A stretch of 64,000 nucleotides of DNA from NCBI GenBank assembly GCA_937926205.1, contig CALEYL010000011.1, positions 310,001-374,000 on the forward strand, read 5' to 3'. How positions within the stretch are numbered: position 1 is the stretch's first letter; every line of letters begins with the position of its first letter. This document shows, piece after piece, positions 47,325 to 55,724 of the stretch. The stretch is from an uncultured Saprospiraceae bacterium (lineage in GTDB: Bacteria; Bacteroidota; Bacteroidia; Chitinophagales; Saprospiraceae). The notes beneath the pieces are model-generated. The model was given only the letters and a program-made list of their open reading frames with translations, had not been told where the DNA came from and searched no databases. The position numbers were made by a program, and so were the translations under genes.

Positions 47325-48317
47325 TCATTTAAGCAAAGCGGCCAGGCGCTGCGCCTCCAGGTCTATATGCGTAGTGCGGCGACGTGTTTGCCCTTTCCAG
47401 TTTATTTTTTCATCTAAATATTTTAAAAATGCCGCAGTGGCAACTGCCCTGCCTGATTTATCCAGCCAGATGCCTTCCCTTTCGCTTTGCAGCAAAAAAG
47501 CATCGTCCGGAAGCCTGTTTTCCAGACAAAGCTGCAAGGCAGTTTCTTCGGCCCAATGCCGCCATAGTTCGATGCAATCGTAGGAAAGGGTAGGGCGGTT
47601 GTACTGGTCAGCGTGCAGGATGCCCATACAGGGATCCAGTCCGGCTTTCATCAGGGAAAGTTCGGTCAGCGCGTACAAAAAGCCATAGAGGTAATTGAGT
47701 AAGGCGTTGAAGGGGTCATAAGCGGGGCGTTTGCTGCGGCCTGAAAATTGATATTTCTCAGGGATAATGGTCGCCAGTCCCTGAAAATAAAACCGGGTCG
47801 CTGTACCTTCCCAACCCCTGAAAGTGGCTGCGCTGGATTCAAAGGTGTCGGGAGATCCCGGGGTCCAGGTTTCAAAGTTTTGTGCGGCTGCCCCAATGGC
47901 TTTGATGCAACGTGCCAGGCGGTCCTGTTCCGATCCCGGGGCCACCTGTTCCGCCCATCGCAACAACAAGGTACGTTGATTGTCAATTTTTTGCAGCAAG
48001 ATGCTACGGATCCAGTCCATACCCCGCATGTCGCCCGAAAACAGCGCCTGATTTTTCCGTATGGTGGCGATGCTTCCGAATTGTCCGCCCCAAACCTGCC
48101 CCACCGGATGCCCTACGGGATCAAGGAGCACAACCGGTATTTGTGATTCAATGGCCAGCATGAGTGCACCGGAACTGACGCTTACGCCTTTGGTCAGAAA
48201 AATGGCATTGACTTCCCGAACAGCAAAAAGCCTTTCTTCATTGTTGCGGGGTTTCACCCGGAACATTCCGTTGCGAACGCCGAGGTAGGCGCCGAAGGAG
48301 TCGAGGAATACTTGCAT
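47325..48317 (-). CDS. cas1: Cas1 integrase (adaptation module B)
   Basis: 330 residues, complete. Metal-binding residues are E170 in GWEGTATRFYF, H235 in MGILHADQYNRP and D247 in LSYDCIELWRHW. The N-terminal beta domain (MQVFLDSFGAYLGVR ... VSVSSGALMLAIESQIPV) is standard. It belongs to the same leftward run as the vWA-like lipoprotein gene, only 10 bases downstream of it, and is followed by the exported protein and cas2. It faces the leader side of array 3, so it is the likely integrase for that array. Confidence 0.95.
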   Translation of the reverse strand: MQVFLDSFGAYLGVRNGMFRVKPRNNEERLFAVREVNAIFLTKGVSVSSGALMLAIESQIPVVLLDPVGHPVGQVWGGQFGSIATIRKNQALFSGDMRGMDWIRSILLQKIDNQRTLLLRWAEQVAPGSEQDRLARCIKAIGAAAQNFETWTPGSPDTFESSAATFRGWEGTATRFYFQGLATIIPEKYQFSGRSKRPAYDPFNALLNYLYGFLYALTELSLMKAGLDPCMGILHADQYNRPTLSYDCIELWRHWAEETALQLCLENRLPDDAFLLQSEREGIWLDKSGRAVATAAFLKYLDEKINWKGQTRRRTTHIDLEAQRLAALLK

Positions 48318-48327
48318 GGGACCGGTC

Positions 48328-49209
48328 TTAGCGCTCCAGAAAATCTTTGATGTAGCCTTTTATGCTGCTTACCTGATGGTTTTGCGGGTAAATGCTCGCT
48401 TCCACGCCCATGGCTGAAAACCACTCAGACCAGTAGTGGGATACAATGTCAAATTCGTTGACAGATTGCCCCTGGAATTTTGAGGCAACCTCCAAAATCA
48501 GTACTTCAACCTGATCTAAATCCTTGTTGCAGGCTTTTAGCGCTAATTTGTGTTTGTCGAAATACACTTCCCAGTCCTTCGCTTTGCGTTGTTTGGCTAC
48601 CTGACTCTCATCCATGTAGGTGCCAGAAGGGCGCTTTTTTTGGAATTTTTTGTTGAAATATAAATACCCGTCGGTCAGCACGATGACTTTTGTTATTTTA
48701 TCGGAGTCTTCCAAAAAAGAAACCGGTAAAGTGGTGCAAAAAAACGTGTAGAGATCAGCCCCTGTATTTAGATTTTCGGCTGCTTTGGCGTATAGATCGC
48801 TGAGTTCGACCTCAAACTCTTCGCGCATCTCGTCGAAAGCAGGTTTGCCTTTTGATTGGCTGACTTTTTTCCCTTTAACGGTGGTACTCATATCAAGAGT
48901 CAGGCGGTCGTTGGCAATTGCAGTAACCCCCGGTTCTGGCGCTATAGCCACACGGAGGCGGTCCTTCGAATTGATGAAGCCGAAGCGTTTTTGGTTGTCC
49001 TGAAAAACATCCAGAACGGCTTTGATGATTTCCTGGTCTTTTTCCAATTGTCCTGCCTCGGTGATCCGGTCTGACAAATCGAGCAGAACAATCACGTTCT
49101 GGAAAGTGGTGATGGCCATTCCGGAATTTTCAGGTCGTTGGGAACGCTGGCCACAGGTTGTGAAAAGCAGGGCTACCGGGAGCAGCCACCAGTTTTTTGA
49201 CAGTTTCAT
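48328..49209 (-). CDS. vWA-like lipoprotein
   Basis: 293 residues. A signal with lipobox (LLFTTCGQ, Cys about 19) indicates a membrane-anchored lipoprotein. The core resembles a von Willebrand A fold: FQNVIVLLDLSDRI (first strand, with D-x-S-D rather than the full D-x-S-x-S metal site), a long insert, and KVIVLTDGYLYF. The stop lies 10 bases before cas1, and the gene 61 bases upstream encodes a membrane coiled-coil protein. It may be part of an envelope module that happens to precede cas1. Function unknown. Confidence 0.65.
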   Translation of the reverse strand: MKLSKNWWLLPVALLFTTCGQRSQRPENSGMAITTFQNVIVLLDLSDRITEAGQLEKDQEIIKAVLDVFQDNQKRFGFINSKDRLRVAIAPEPGVTAIANDRLTLDMSTTVKGKKVSQSKGKPAFDEMREEFEVELSDLYAKAAENLNTGADLYTFFCTTLPVSFLEDSDKITKVIVLTDGYLYFNKKFQKKRPSGTYMDESQVAKQRKAKDWEVYFDKHKLALKACNKDLDQVEVLILEVASKFQGQSVNEFDIVSHYWSEWFSAMGVEASIYPQNHQVSSIKGYIKDFLER

Positions 49210-49270
49210 TGGTGCTGTTTTTTTCTAATTAAGGTCTCTATTTTGGCACTCTGACACTTTGCTTTTTCTT

Positions 49271-50602
49271 CTAATTCAGTCCTATTTTTTTATAAAAATC
49301 ATTCAAAGCCATTTGGCAAAGGGCGACTTTGGGCGCCGCTTCTTCCTGATAGCGTTCGGTCAGGTAATGGCACCAGCCGGTGAAGAAGGGCACAATTCTA
49401 TTCTGCATGTCCTGATAGTAAAAACCGCTTTGTGCGAGGTCGTCTTTCAGGCTGGCCCTTAAATCGCGGAGGGTTTTATCGTTTTTTTCTATGTCGTTGC
49501 GCAGTTTTCCAATGTGTTGTTGTTCAATTTTTGCGGCTTCCTGGCGCAAGGCGTTTACGCGAATGGCGGTTTCCTGTTTAATGCCCGTAATTTCATCCCG
49601 CATTTTTTTAATTTGTGCTTTTCTGTGGCGGATGGCGACGCGTGCGGGCAGTATTTTGTGGTATTCGTCCAGTAAATAGCGCAGCAATAAACCCCAGATG
49701 ATGTACATGCTGAAACCGGCAAAAAGGATGATCCAGAAGACGCTGTCATTGATTGCCATGGAAAGCCCACCCCAGGGCCCAGCATCCACCAACCCGATCA
49801 TCACTTGAGACTCGTATATTTTTTTCACGATTTCGTAAGCTAAAAATCCGTCAAACACCAGCGTAAACAAGTAGAGTCCGGCGAGCCACGCCCAGTTTTT
49901 GCGGTGGGTGAGCCAGTGGATGAGAAAACCCAGCCCGAGAAACATAAACGAAGCGCTGACTAAGAACGCGATGCCAAGAATGCCGTAGGCGTAAAAGACG
50001 TCGGGCAATGCGCTTAGGTTGACAATGGTCATGGAAGCAAATCCTGCGCTGTCGTCGGCCAGTGACTGAGCCGCCTGACCAACGTCAAGGATAAAGGCAT
50101 TGTAAATCACAGACACATAAAACAATACAAGGTAGCCTGTCAGGGCAATCAGGATGATCATGCAAATGTAAAAAGCCAGCCGGTTGGCAGGGTTGGCGTC
50201 GTTGCCGAGCAGGCCATAGTCGCCGTTTTTGATGCGCCTGATTTCTATTTTTTTATCGAAAATTTCTTCCTCTCGTTGTTTAATGGCAATCGTACCCCGG
50301 GATTCCTCCTGTTTGGCTTCAACCTGCAGGGATTTTAAATCTTCTTCACCAACTTTTACCTGGTTGCGCAGGACATGCCCCTGTTCATCGGCGCGGAAAA
50401 TTTCGCGGCGTAAATCGCCTGCTGTCCGGTCGTAGTCGCAAAGTGCGCCAAGGAAATTCTCCAGCAATCCGGCTTCACCATTTACCTTTTGGGATTCTTC
50501 GTACCCTTTTTGTTGTAATGCTTCGTAGTTATGAAATAAAGGTGAGGAGCCGGACAAAAGCGTTCCGTTTGCGCTGATGTGCGCGGGTGTCGTTTCTCTC
50601 AT
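49271..50602 (-). CDS. Polytopic membrane protein with flanking coiled coils
   Basis: 443 residues. Cytoplasmic N-terminal coiled coil (about 60-125, rich in E/K/R), several TM helices between about 142 and 310 (LAFYICMIILIALTGYLVLF; GILGIAFLVSASFMFLGL; AGLYLFTLVFDGFLAYEI; WIILFAGFSMYIIWGLLL), then a second long coiled coil (about 325-400). No known family identified. It heads the leftward run membrane protein, vWA lipoprotein, cas1, exported protein, cas2. The pattern suggests a scaffold or sensor in the inner membrane. Confidence 0.6.
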   Translation of the reverse strand: MRETTPAHISANGTLLSGSSPLFHNYEALQQKGYEESQKVNGEAGLLENFLGALCDYDRTAGDLRREIFRADEQGHVLRNQVKVGEEDLKSLQVEAKQEESRGTIAIKQREEEIFDKKIEIRRIKNGDYGLLGNDANPANRLAFYICMIILIALTGYLVLFYVSVIYNAFILDVGQAAQSLADDSAGFASMTIVNLSALPDVFYAYGILGIAFLVSASFMFLGLGFLIHWLTHRKNWAWLAGLYLFTLVFDGFLAYEIVKKIYESQVMIGLVDAGPWGGLSMAINDSVFWIILFAGFSMYIIWGLLLRYLLDEYHKILPARVAIRHRKAQIKKMRDEITGIKQETAIRVNALRQEAAKIEQQHIGKLRNDIEKNDKTLRDLRASLKDDLAQSGFYYQDMQNRIVPFFTGWCHYLTERYQEEAAPKVALCQMALNDFYKKIGLN

Positions 50603-50983
50603 CGTACTATATTTTGTTTAATCGATCTCTTTCTAATACCTATGCTACCTCTCTGTCTTATTGCAAGGATAGGGAGGTGTACGGGAGGCTTGTGAAAAGG
50701 TTGCATTTTTAAAAAGAAAGGTCGGTTTGGAGGGTAGAGCGGTTGTTGCGGCGCGGAAAGTGGGCGCGAAGGTCCTGAAAATTTAGAAAATTCTAATTCA
50801 GACAAATGGAAACGAGCGGGTAGAACCCGGCAGAATAGAACACGCGAGGCGGAGCCATCGCGCGAGCGAGGATGGAGCATTTTTTGTAGTCGTGTGGCGG
50901 GAAATTCTGGAAATCATAAAATTCAGAAAATTCTGATTCAGACTAACCAATCCTCACCATTCTGGTCGTATTTTCGCCCCCCT
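50603..50983. other. Divergent gap upstream of the SNF2 gene
   Basis: No gene. AAAATTCTAATTCAGAC (50786) and AAAATTCTGATTCAGAC (50927) are near-identical direct repeats. Between them CGAGGCGGAGCCATCGCGC (50845-50863) recurs at 60121-60139. The hexamer-like TATTTTCG near 50970 could be a weak -7 element for the helicase gene. Confidence 0.45.
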
Positions 50984-53896
50984 ATGTCTACTGTCGTTGT
51001 CTACAACCTGAATCAATTCATTGAAGGGATTTACCTGCCCGACGCCCTGCTGGTGACTGCCGACCGCGATGGCCGGCTTACCCACATCAAACAGCGGGCA
51101 ACGCCGCAAACCGTGGCGGCACTCGATTTTCCGCCCGATCCGTTGCGCGACAAACTGCTGCGCCTGGTGGAAGATTTGCAGCCCAAAGCGCTGGAAGCCA
51201 AATACAATGCCGGTAAAAAACAGACGCTGTCGCTGGAAAAGCTGCTGGAAGGGGAGGAGACCAAGCCGCTGGTGCTGAACTTCGTACACCGCAAAATGGA
51301 CGAATGGCTCAGCGCCATCGTGCAGCACGGCCTGCCGCTGACAAAAGAGGTGGATCGGCGCGTACTGGTCAAAGACTTTTTGCTGGAGCTGAGCGACGAG
51401 GAATTGCAACCGTTTTTGCTGTTTCAGCGCACAGAAACGAGCATCCGCTATCGGCTGGAGCTGGCCGGTGAGCAGGGGCGCTTCAACGCCAACGCCCGGG
51501 ACATTGTACCCATTACCAACCATCCGGCCTGGGTGACAGTGGACTGGCGCCTTTGCCGCATCGCTCACCTGAATGGCAACCTGGTGAAGCCGTTTCAGAA
51601 AAAAGAAGTGGTGGTGATTCCGCGCCCCAGCGTCAAAACTTATTTCGAGCGCTTCATCCTGAAAATTGCCGAAAAAGTAGACATCGAGGCACAGGGCTTC
51701 GAGGTGACCCAGCACATGGATTTACAGGGCTGCCGACTGGAGGCGGTGCAAAATGTGTTTGGAGCAGATTGGGTATTGAAAGTAGACATGGTGTACCCGC
51801 GCTTCCATTTTTCCTGGAACAATAAGAAGCAATCCCGAACCGCTCTCGAATTCAAGGGAGAAGAAGACATCCGGGTGATTACGGTGCGGCGCGACCCGGC
51901 AGCAGAAAGTGTTTTTTTGGAAAAGCTGCGCGAATTTGGATTGGAAAACGCTTCCGGAAGTGCATTTCAATTGGCCGAAAAAGCGCCGAATGCCGACCCT
52001 TATCACCTGCTGTTTTGGTTGTCTCAACAGCGTGTAGCCCTGGAAGCAGCGGGGTTCACACTCACAATGCCCAAAGTAGAAAACAAAACCATCGAACTAT
52101 CGGCTGCGACCGTGGAACTGCGCACCGAAGCCCGCAACGACTGGTTCGACATCCACGGCATGGTGAAAGTCGGCAGCATCGAGGTGCCGTTTTTGGCCAT
52201 CGCCAGATACATCCGGGAACAAAATCGCTTTTTCCCATTGCCCGACGGCAACTTTTTCCTTATTCCGGCAGAATGGATGGCGCGCTACCAGCACCTGTCG
52301 CAGTTTGCCAAAAAAGACGGAGAAGGGCTGCGTTTGGCGAAAAGCCAGTACACGCTTTTGTCGGATCTCGATTTTCTGGAAGCGCCCAAAACCCTCGTGG
52401 AACCACAGGCTCCGGAGCATTTTCGGGTATCGCCGCAGTTGCGGGCGGAATTGCGCCCTTATCAGACCGACGGGGTGCGCTGGCTGGTGCAATTGTACCA
52501 CAACGGTCTGGGCGCCTGCCTGGCCGACGACATGGGCCTGGGAAAAACCTTGCAGACGATCGCTTTGTTGCTTTACGCGAAAGCGGAAAAACCCAAAGCA
52601 GAAACGGTTCAGGCTTCCCAACTCGACTTGTTCCAGCAACCTTCCGACACGGGCTTCCTCAATCCGCTGCATGCGCTGATTGTATTGCCGGCTTCTCTGG
52701 TGTTCAACTGGCGGCAGGAGTTGGCCAAATTTGCGCCTTCGCTCACGGTTTATGAGCACACGGGCCCAAAGCGCCACAAGGACATCCGCCTGATCAGCCG
52801 CTTCGATGTGGTGTTGACGACTTACCAGACGGCACTCAAGGATGTGGAATTGCTGAAGCAAATAGCGTACACATACATCGTACTCGACGAAAGTCAATAC
52901 ATCAAAAACCGCGAAAGCAAAGTATTCAAAGCCATCAGCAACCTGGAAGCGGAACACCGCCTTTCCCTGAGCGGCACGCCCATCGAAAATTCCCTGTCAG
53001 ACCTCTGGTCGCAAATGGAATTCGCCAACCCCGGACTGCTGGGCAGCTACGGTTTTTTTCAGCGCAGCTTCATCACACCCATTGAAAAAGGGCAGGATGA
53101 GGTGCAGAAGGAACTCCTGCGCACGATGGTGCAGCCCTATCTGCTGCGGCGCACCAAAGAAGCGGTGGCGCAGGATTTGCCGCCTTTGAGTACCCAGCTT
53201 TTTTATACGGAAATGACAGAAGCGCAGCGCAAATTGTACGAAAAGGAAAAATCAGCTGCGCGCAACTTCCTGCTCGAAAACTTTCAGCCGGGTAACGAGC
53301 AATACCGGATCATGGTGTTGCAGGCGCTGACAAAGCTGCGGCAGATGGTGAACCACCCGCGCCTCGTGCTGCCGGAATACGACGACGACAGCGGTAAATT
53401 CCGCGACGCATTGGAACGCCTGGAAGAGGTGCGCAAAGGCGGACATAAAGTTTTGGTCTTCAGCTCGTTTGTGCAATACCTCCAGATGTTTCGGGCTGAA
53501 TTGGAAGCCGCCAACCGGCCTTTTGCCTGGCTGACGGGCGAACAATCTTCCCGTGAGCGCGAAGCGGCTGTGAAACAATTTCAGACCGATCCGGCAACAC
53601 AATTTTTCCTGCTCTCCATCAAGGCTGGCGGGGCGGGCCTAAACCTCACGGCCGCTGATTACGTCTTCATCCTCGACCCCTGGTGGAACCCGGCCACGGA
53701 ATCGCAGGCCATCGCAAGGGCGCACCGCATCGGGCAGGACAAAAACGTGTTTGCCCTCAAATTCATCACCCGAAACAGCATAGAAGAAAAAATACTGAAA
53801 CTCCAGGAGCGCAAAGCCCAGCTGGCAGAAGACATTGTCGAAAATGCCGGCCGGGTGGCGTTTAGCCGGAGTGATTTGGAGGCACTGCTGGCATAG
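50984..53896 (+). CDS. SNF2-family DNA translocase/helicase
   Basis: 970 residues from the ATG of MSTVVVYNLNQ; upstream codons in the same frame read repeat sequence. An N-terminal region of about 480 residues without recognised domain is followed by a RecA-like pair: RPYQTDGVRWL, Walker A DDMGLGKTLQT, Walker B LDESQYIKN (DESQ instead of the usual DEAH), SLSGTPIENSLSDLW, then FSSFVQYLQMF, AGGAGLNLT and the arginine-finger helix ARAHRIGQDKNV. Such proteins move along duplex DNA and remodel bound proteins. It is next to but divergent from the CRISPR island, with no evidence that it belongs to it. Confidence 0.88.
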   Translation: MSTVVVYNLNQFIEGIYLPDALLVTADRDGRLTHIKQRATPQTVAALDFPPDPLRDKLLRLVEDLQPKALEAKYNAGKKQTLSLEKLLEGEETKPLVLNFVHRKMDEWLSAIVQHGLPLTKEVDRRVLVKDFLLELSDEELQPFLLFQRTETSIRYRLELAGEQGRFNANARDIVPITNHPAWVTVDWRLCRIAHLNGNLVKPFQKKEVVVIPRPSVKTYFERFILKIAEKVDIEAQGFEVTQHMDLQGCRLEAVQNVFGADWVLKVDMVYPRFHFSWNNKKQSRTALEFKGEEDIRVITVRRDPAAESVFLEKLREFGLENASGSAFQLAEKAPNADPYHLLFWLSQQRVALEAAGFTLTMPKVENKTIELSAATVELRTEARNDWFDIHGMVKVGSIEVPFLAIARYIREQNRFFPLPDGNFFLIPAEWMARYQHLSQFAKKDGEGLRLAKSQYTLLSDLDFLEAPKTLVEPQAPEHFRVSPQLRAELRPYQTDGVRWLVQLYHNGLGACLADDMGLGKTLQTIALLLYAKAEKPKAETVQASQLDLFQQPSDTGFLNPLHALIVLPASLVFNWRQELAKFAPSLTVYEHTGPKRHKDIRLISRFDVVLTTYQTALKDVELLKQIAYTYIVLDESQYIKNRESKVFKAISNLEAEHRLSLSGTPIENSLSDLWSQMEFANPGLLGSYGFFQRSFITPIEKGQDEVQKELLRTMVQPYLLRRTKEAVAQDLPPLSTQLFYTEMTEAQRKLYEKEKSAARNFLLENFQPGNEQYRIMVLQALTKLRQMVNHPRLVLPEYDDDSGKFRDALERLEEVRKGGHKVLVFSSFVQYLQMFRAELEAANRPFAWLTGEQSSREREAAVKQFQTDPATQFFLLSIKAGGAGLNLTAADYVFILDPWWNPATESQAIARAHRIGQDKNVFALKFITRNSIEEKILKLQERKAQLAEDIVENAGRVAFSRSDLEALLA

Positions 53897-53980
53897 TACG
53901 GCTGAACGCTACCAGCGAGCGTTGGCTATGCATATCGCATTATTGGATGCCAGTCCCAGCAGGGTTGTCATTCCCGCAGG

Positions 53981-54108
53981 GCTATGGTTTACACACATCT
54001 TGGCAACTTATTGATTTTCAATGGTTTGTAAATTATACCGTAAAAAAGTAATTCATTGAAAATCAAATACTTACAGAACGAATTGTCGACTTGTGTGTAA
54101 ACCGTAGC
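53981..54108. mobile_element. 128-bp MITE-like element, copy 2
   Basis: Same sequence as copy 1 at 18631. Flanked on both sides by CCGCAGG. Removing the element restores the palindrome TTCCCGCAGGGAA, so it sits in the loop of a short host palindrome. Confidence 0.75.
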
Positions 54109-54244
54109 CCGCAGGGAATCTGCGACGTCATACAAAGTGCAGTTGGTTTTGCAGGCTGATTATCTTTGGTTCAAAATACTGATTTTCAATTATCTATCGA
54201 GCTATCGATGAGCAACTGTCGCGCTGTTGCAGACTCCCTGGCGG

Positions 54245-54372
54245 GCTATGGTTTACACACATCTTGGCAACTTATTGATTTTCAATGGTTTGTAAATTAT
54301 ACCGTAAAAAAGTAATTCATTGAAAATCAAATACTTACAGAACGAATTGTCGACTTGTGTGTAAACCGTAGC
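54245..54372. mobile_element. 128-bp MITE-like element, copy 3
   Basis: Same 128 bases as copies 1 and 2, flanked by CCTGGCGG on both sides. Removing it restores CTCCCTGGCGGGAG, again a palindrome. Confidence 0.75.
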
Positions 54373-54538
54373 CCTGGCGGGAGTGACAAGCTGCTAGTGA
54401 ATAAAAGATAAGATAACGATCAGCAATGCAGCTACACACAATAAATATGCGCAGCAGAAGCTTGGCGGTACTGTTCAGCTTAGATCGATCTTTAGCAGAG
54501 GGTTTTAAGCTTTAGAGTCCGATTGCTGCGAGGAGTAA

Positions 54539-54569
54539 GTGAGGGCGTCACTTGAAGTGGCACCCTCAC
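54539..54569. repeat. GTGAGGG palindrome, copy 3
   Basis: GTGAGGGCGTCACTT / AAGTGGCACCCTCAC, just after the end of the TolB-like gene. Both arms changed compared with copy 1 (GTGACTT to GTCACTT, AAGTCAC to AAGTGGC), so part of the pairing differs while a hairpin remains. Confidence 0.55.
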
Positions 54570-54584
54570 TCTACCCATAACGAC

Positions 54585-55679
54585 TTAATCCTTCCAGTCA
54601 GCAATAAACAAATTCGTATCCCTGCTGCCGCCATTATGCCGGTTAGAGGCAAAAACGAGGTGCTTTCCATCACGCGAAAACATGGGGAAAGCATCGAACG
54701 TATTGTCGAAGGTAATTTGCTCCAACCCGGTGCCATCCACATTGATGGAAAAAATATTGAACAGGCGGCCGCTTTCCCCTTTGTGATTCGAAGAAAAAAG
54801 GATCTTTTTACCGGATGGGTGAAAATAAGGCGCCCAATTGGCCCGGCCAAGGTTTGTGATCTGTTTCAGGTCGCTGCCATCGGCATTGCAGGTATAGATT
54901 TCCATATCTGTCGGCTGAACCAGTCCTCTGGACAACAGGTCTTTATAGGTTTTTACTTCTTCGTCTGTTTTGGGGCGTGAGGCGCGGAAAACCAGTTTTT
55001 TACTGTCTGGCGAAAAGAAGGCGCCACCGTCATAGCCTAAGCCAAAAGTAACCTGTTTCACATCGCTTCCATCAACATTCATGGTATACAACTCCAGGTC
55101 GCCCGAGCGATCAGAAGTAAATACAATTTTTTTGCCGTCCGGCGAAACGGTCGCTTCTGCATCGTAGCCGGGAGAATTGGTCAATTGGCGAATGATATTG
55201 CCTTTGAGGTCTGCCACAAAAATGTCGAATTGCGGGAAAACAGCCCAAACGTACTTGCCGTTAATCACCCGCGGCGCATCCATACAATCTTCGCCTGCCA
55301 GGTGCGTAGACGCGTAGAGGATGCTTTTATCGCCCGGCATAAAATAGGCACAGGTGGTGCGGCCCTTTCCGGTACTGATGAGTGGCGGAACATTGCCTTT
55401 GGTTCCCGTTAAGGGCATATAATAAACCTGATCGCACTGGGTGCCCCATGCCTCATTGGAGGCCTGAAAAGACAGGTATTTGTCGTTAAAACTGAAATAG
55501 GCTTCCGCATTATCACCGCCAAAAGTGAGTTGACGCATGTTGGATAAATGGCTTTCCTGCGCGTAACGCAGGGTGTCGCTCATGGACGATGAAGTGGAAT
55601 TTCCGCTTAGATTCGTATTCGTTTTGCAGGAAACAAAGGCCATAGACACCATGGCAAGGCTAAAAAAGACTTTATTCAT
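54585..55679 (-). CDS. TolB-like WD40/PD40 beta-propeller lipoprotein
   Basis: About 364 residues from MNKVFFSLAMVSMAFVSCK; the frame extends only to a TTG upstream. Lipobox with Cys near 19. Repeated PD40 blades are clear: SPDGKKIVFTSDRSGDLELY with MNVDGSDVKQVT, SPDSKKLVFRASRP, HPSGKKILFSSNHKG and SRDGKHLVFASNRHNGG. Such six-bladed propellers in Bacteroidota are periplasmic or surface-exposed and often bind peptides or partner proteins. No Tol-Pal genes are nearby, so it is not classical TolB. Confidence 0.8.
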   Translation of the reverse strand: MNKVFFSLAMVSMAFVSCKTNTNLSGNSTSSSMSDTLRYAQESHLSNMRQLTFGGDNAEAYFSFNDKYLSFQASNEAWGTQCDQVYYMPLTGTKGNVPPLISTGKGRTTCAYFMPGDKSILYASTHLAGEDCMDAPRVINGKYVWAVFPQFDIFVADLKGNIIRQLTNSPGYDAEATVSPDGKKIVFTSDRSGDLELYTMNVDGSDVKQVTFGLGYDGGAFFSPDSKKLVFRASRPKTDEEVKTYKDLLSRGLVQPTDMEIYTCNADGSDLKQITNLGRANWAPYFHPSGKKILFSSNHKGESGRLFNIFSINVDGTGLEQITFDNTFDAFPMFSRDGKHLVFASNRHNGGSRDTNLFIADWKD

Positions 55680-55724
55680 TTTCGTTTTTTGCCGCAAAGG
55701 TAAAATCTGACAGAAGTTTCTGTC

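Larger units (their letters stand above)
53897..54584. other. Gene-free repeat-rich gap
   Basis: It contains copies 2 and 3 of the 128-bp element inside short palindromes, and a GTGAGGG palindrome at 54539-54569. The remainder (54110-54240, 54380-54538) shows no gene. Confidence 0.7.

Noticed and set aside
52097..52957. Long antisense frame within the SNF2 gene
   Set aside because: Shadow frame in GC-rich coding DNA with no domain.
50984..53896. SNF2 helicase as part of the CRISPR island or a DISARM-like defence system
   Set aside because: It is divergent from the island, without methylase, DrmB or nuclease partners nearby.
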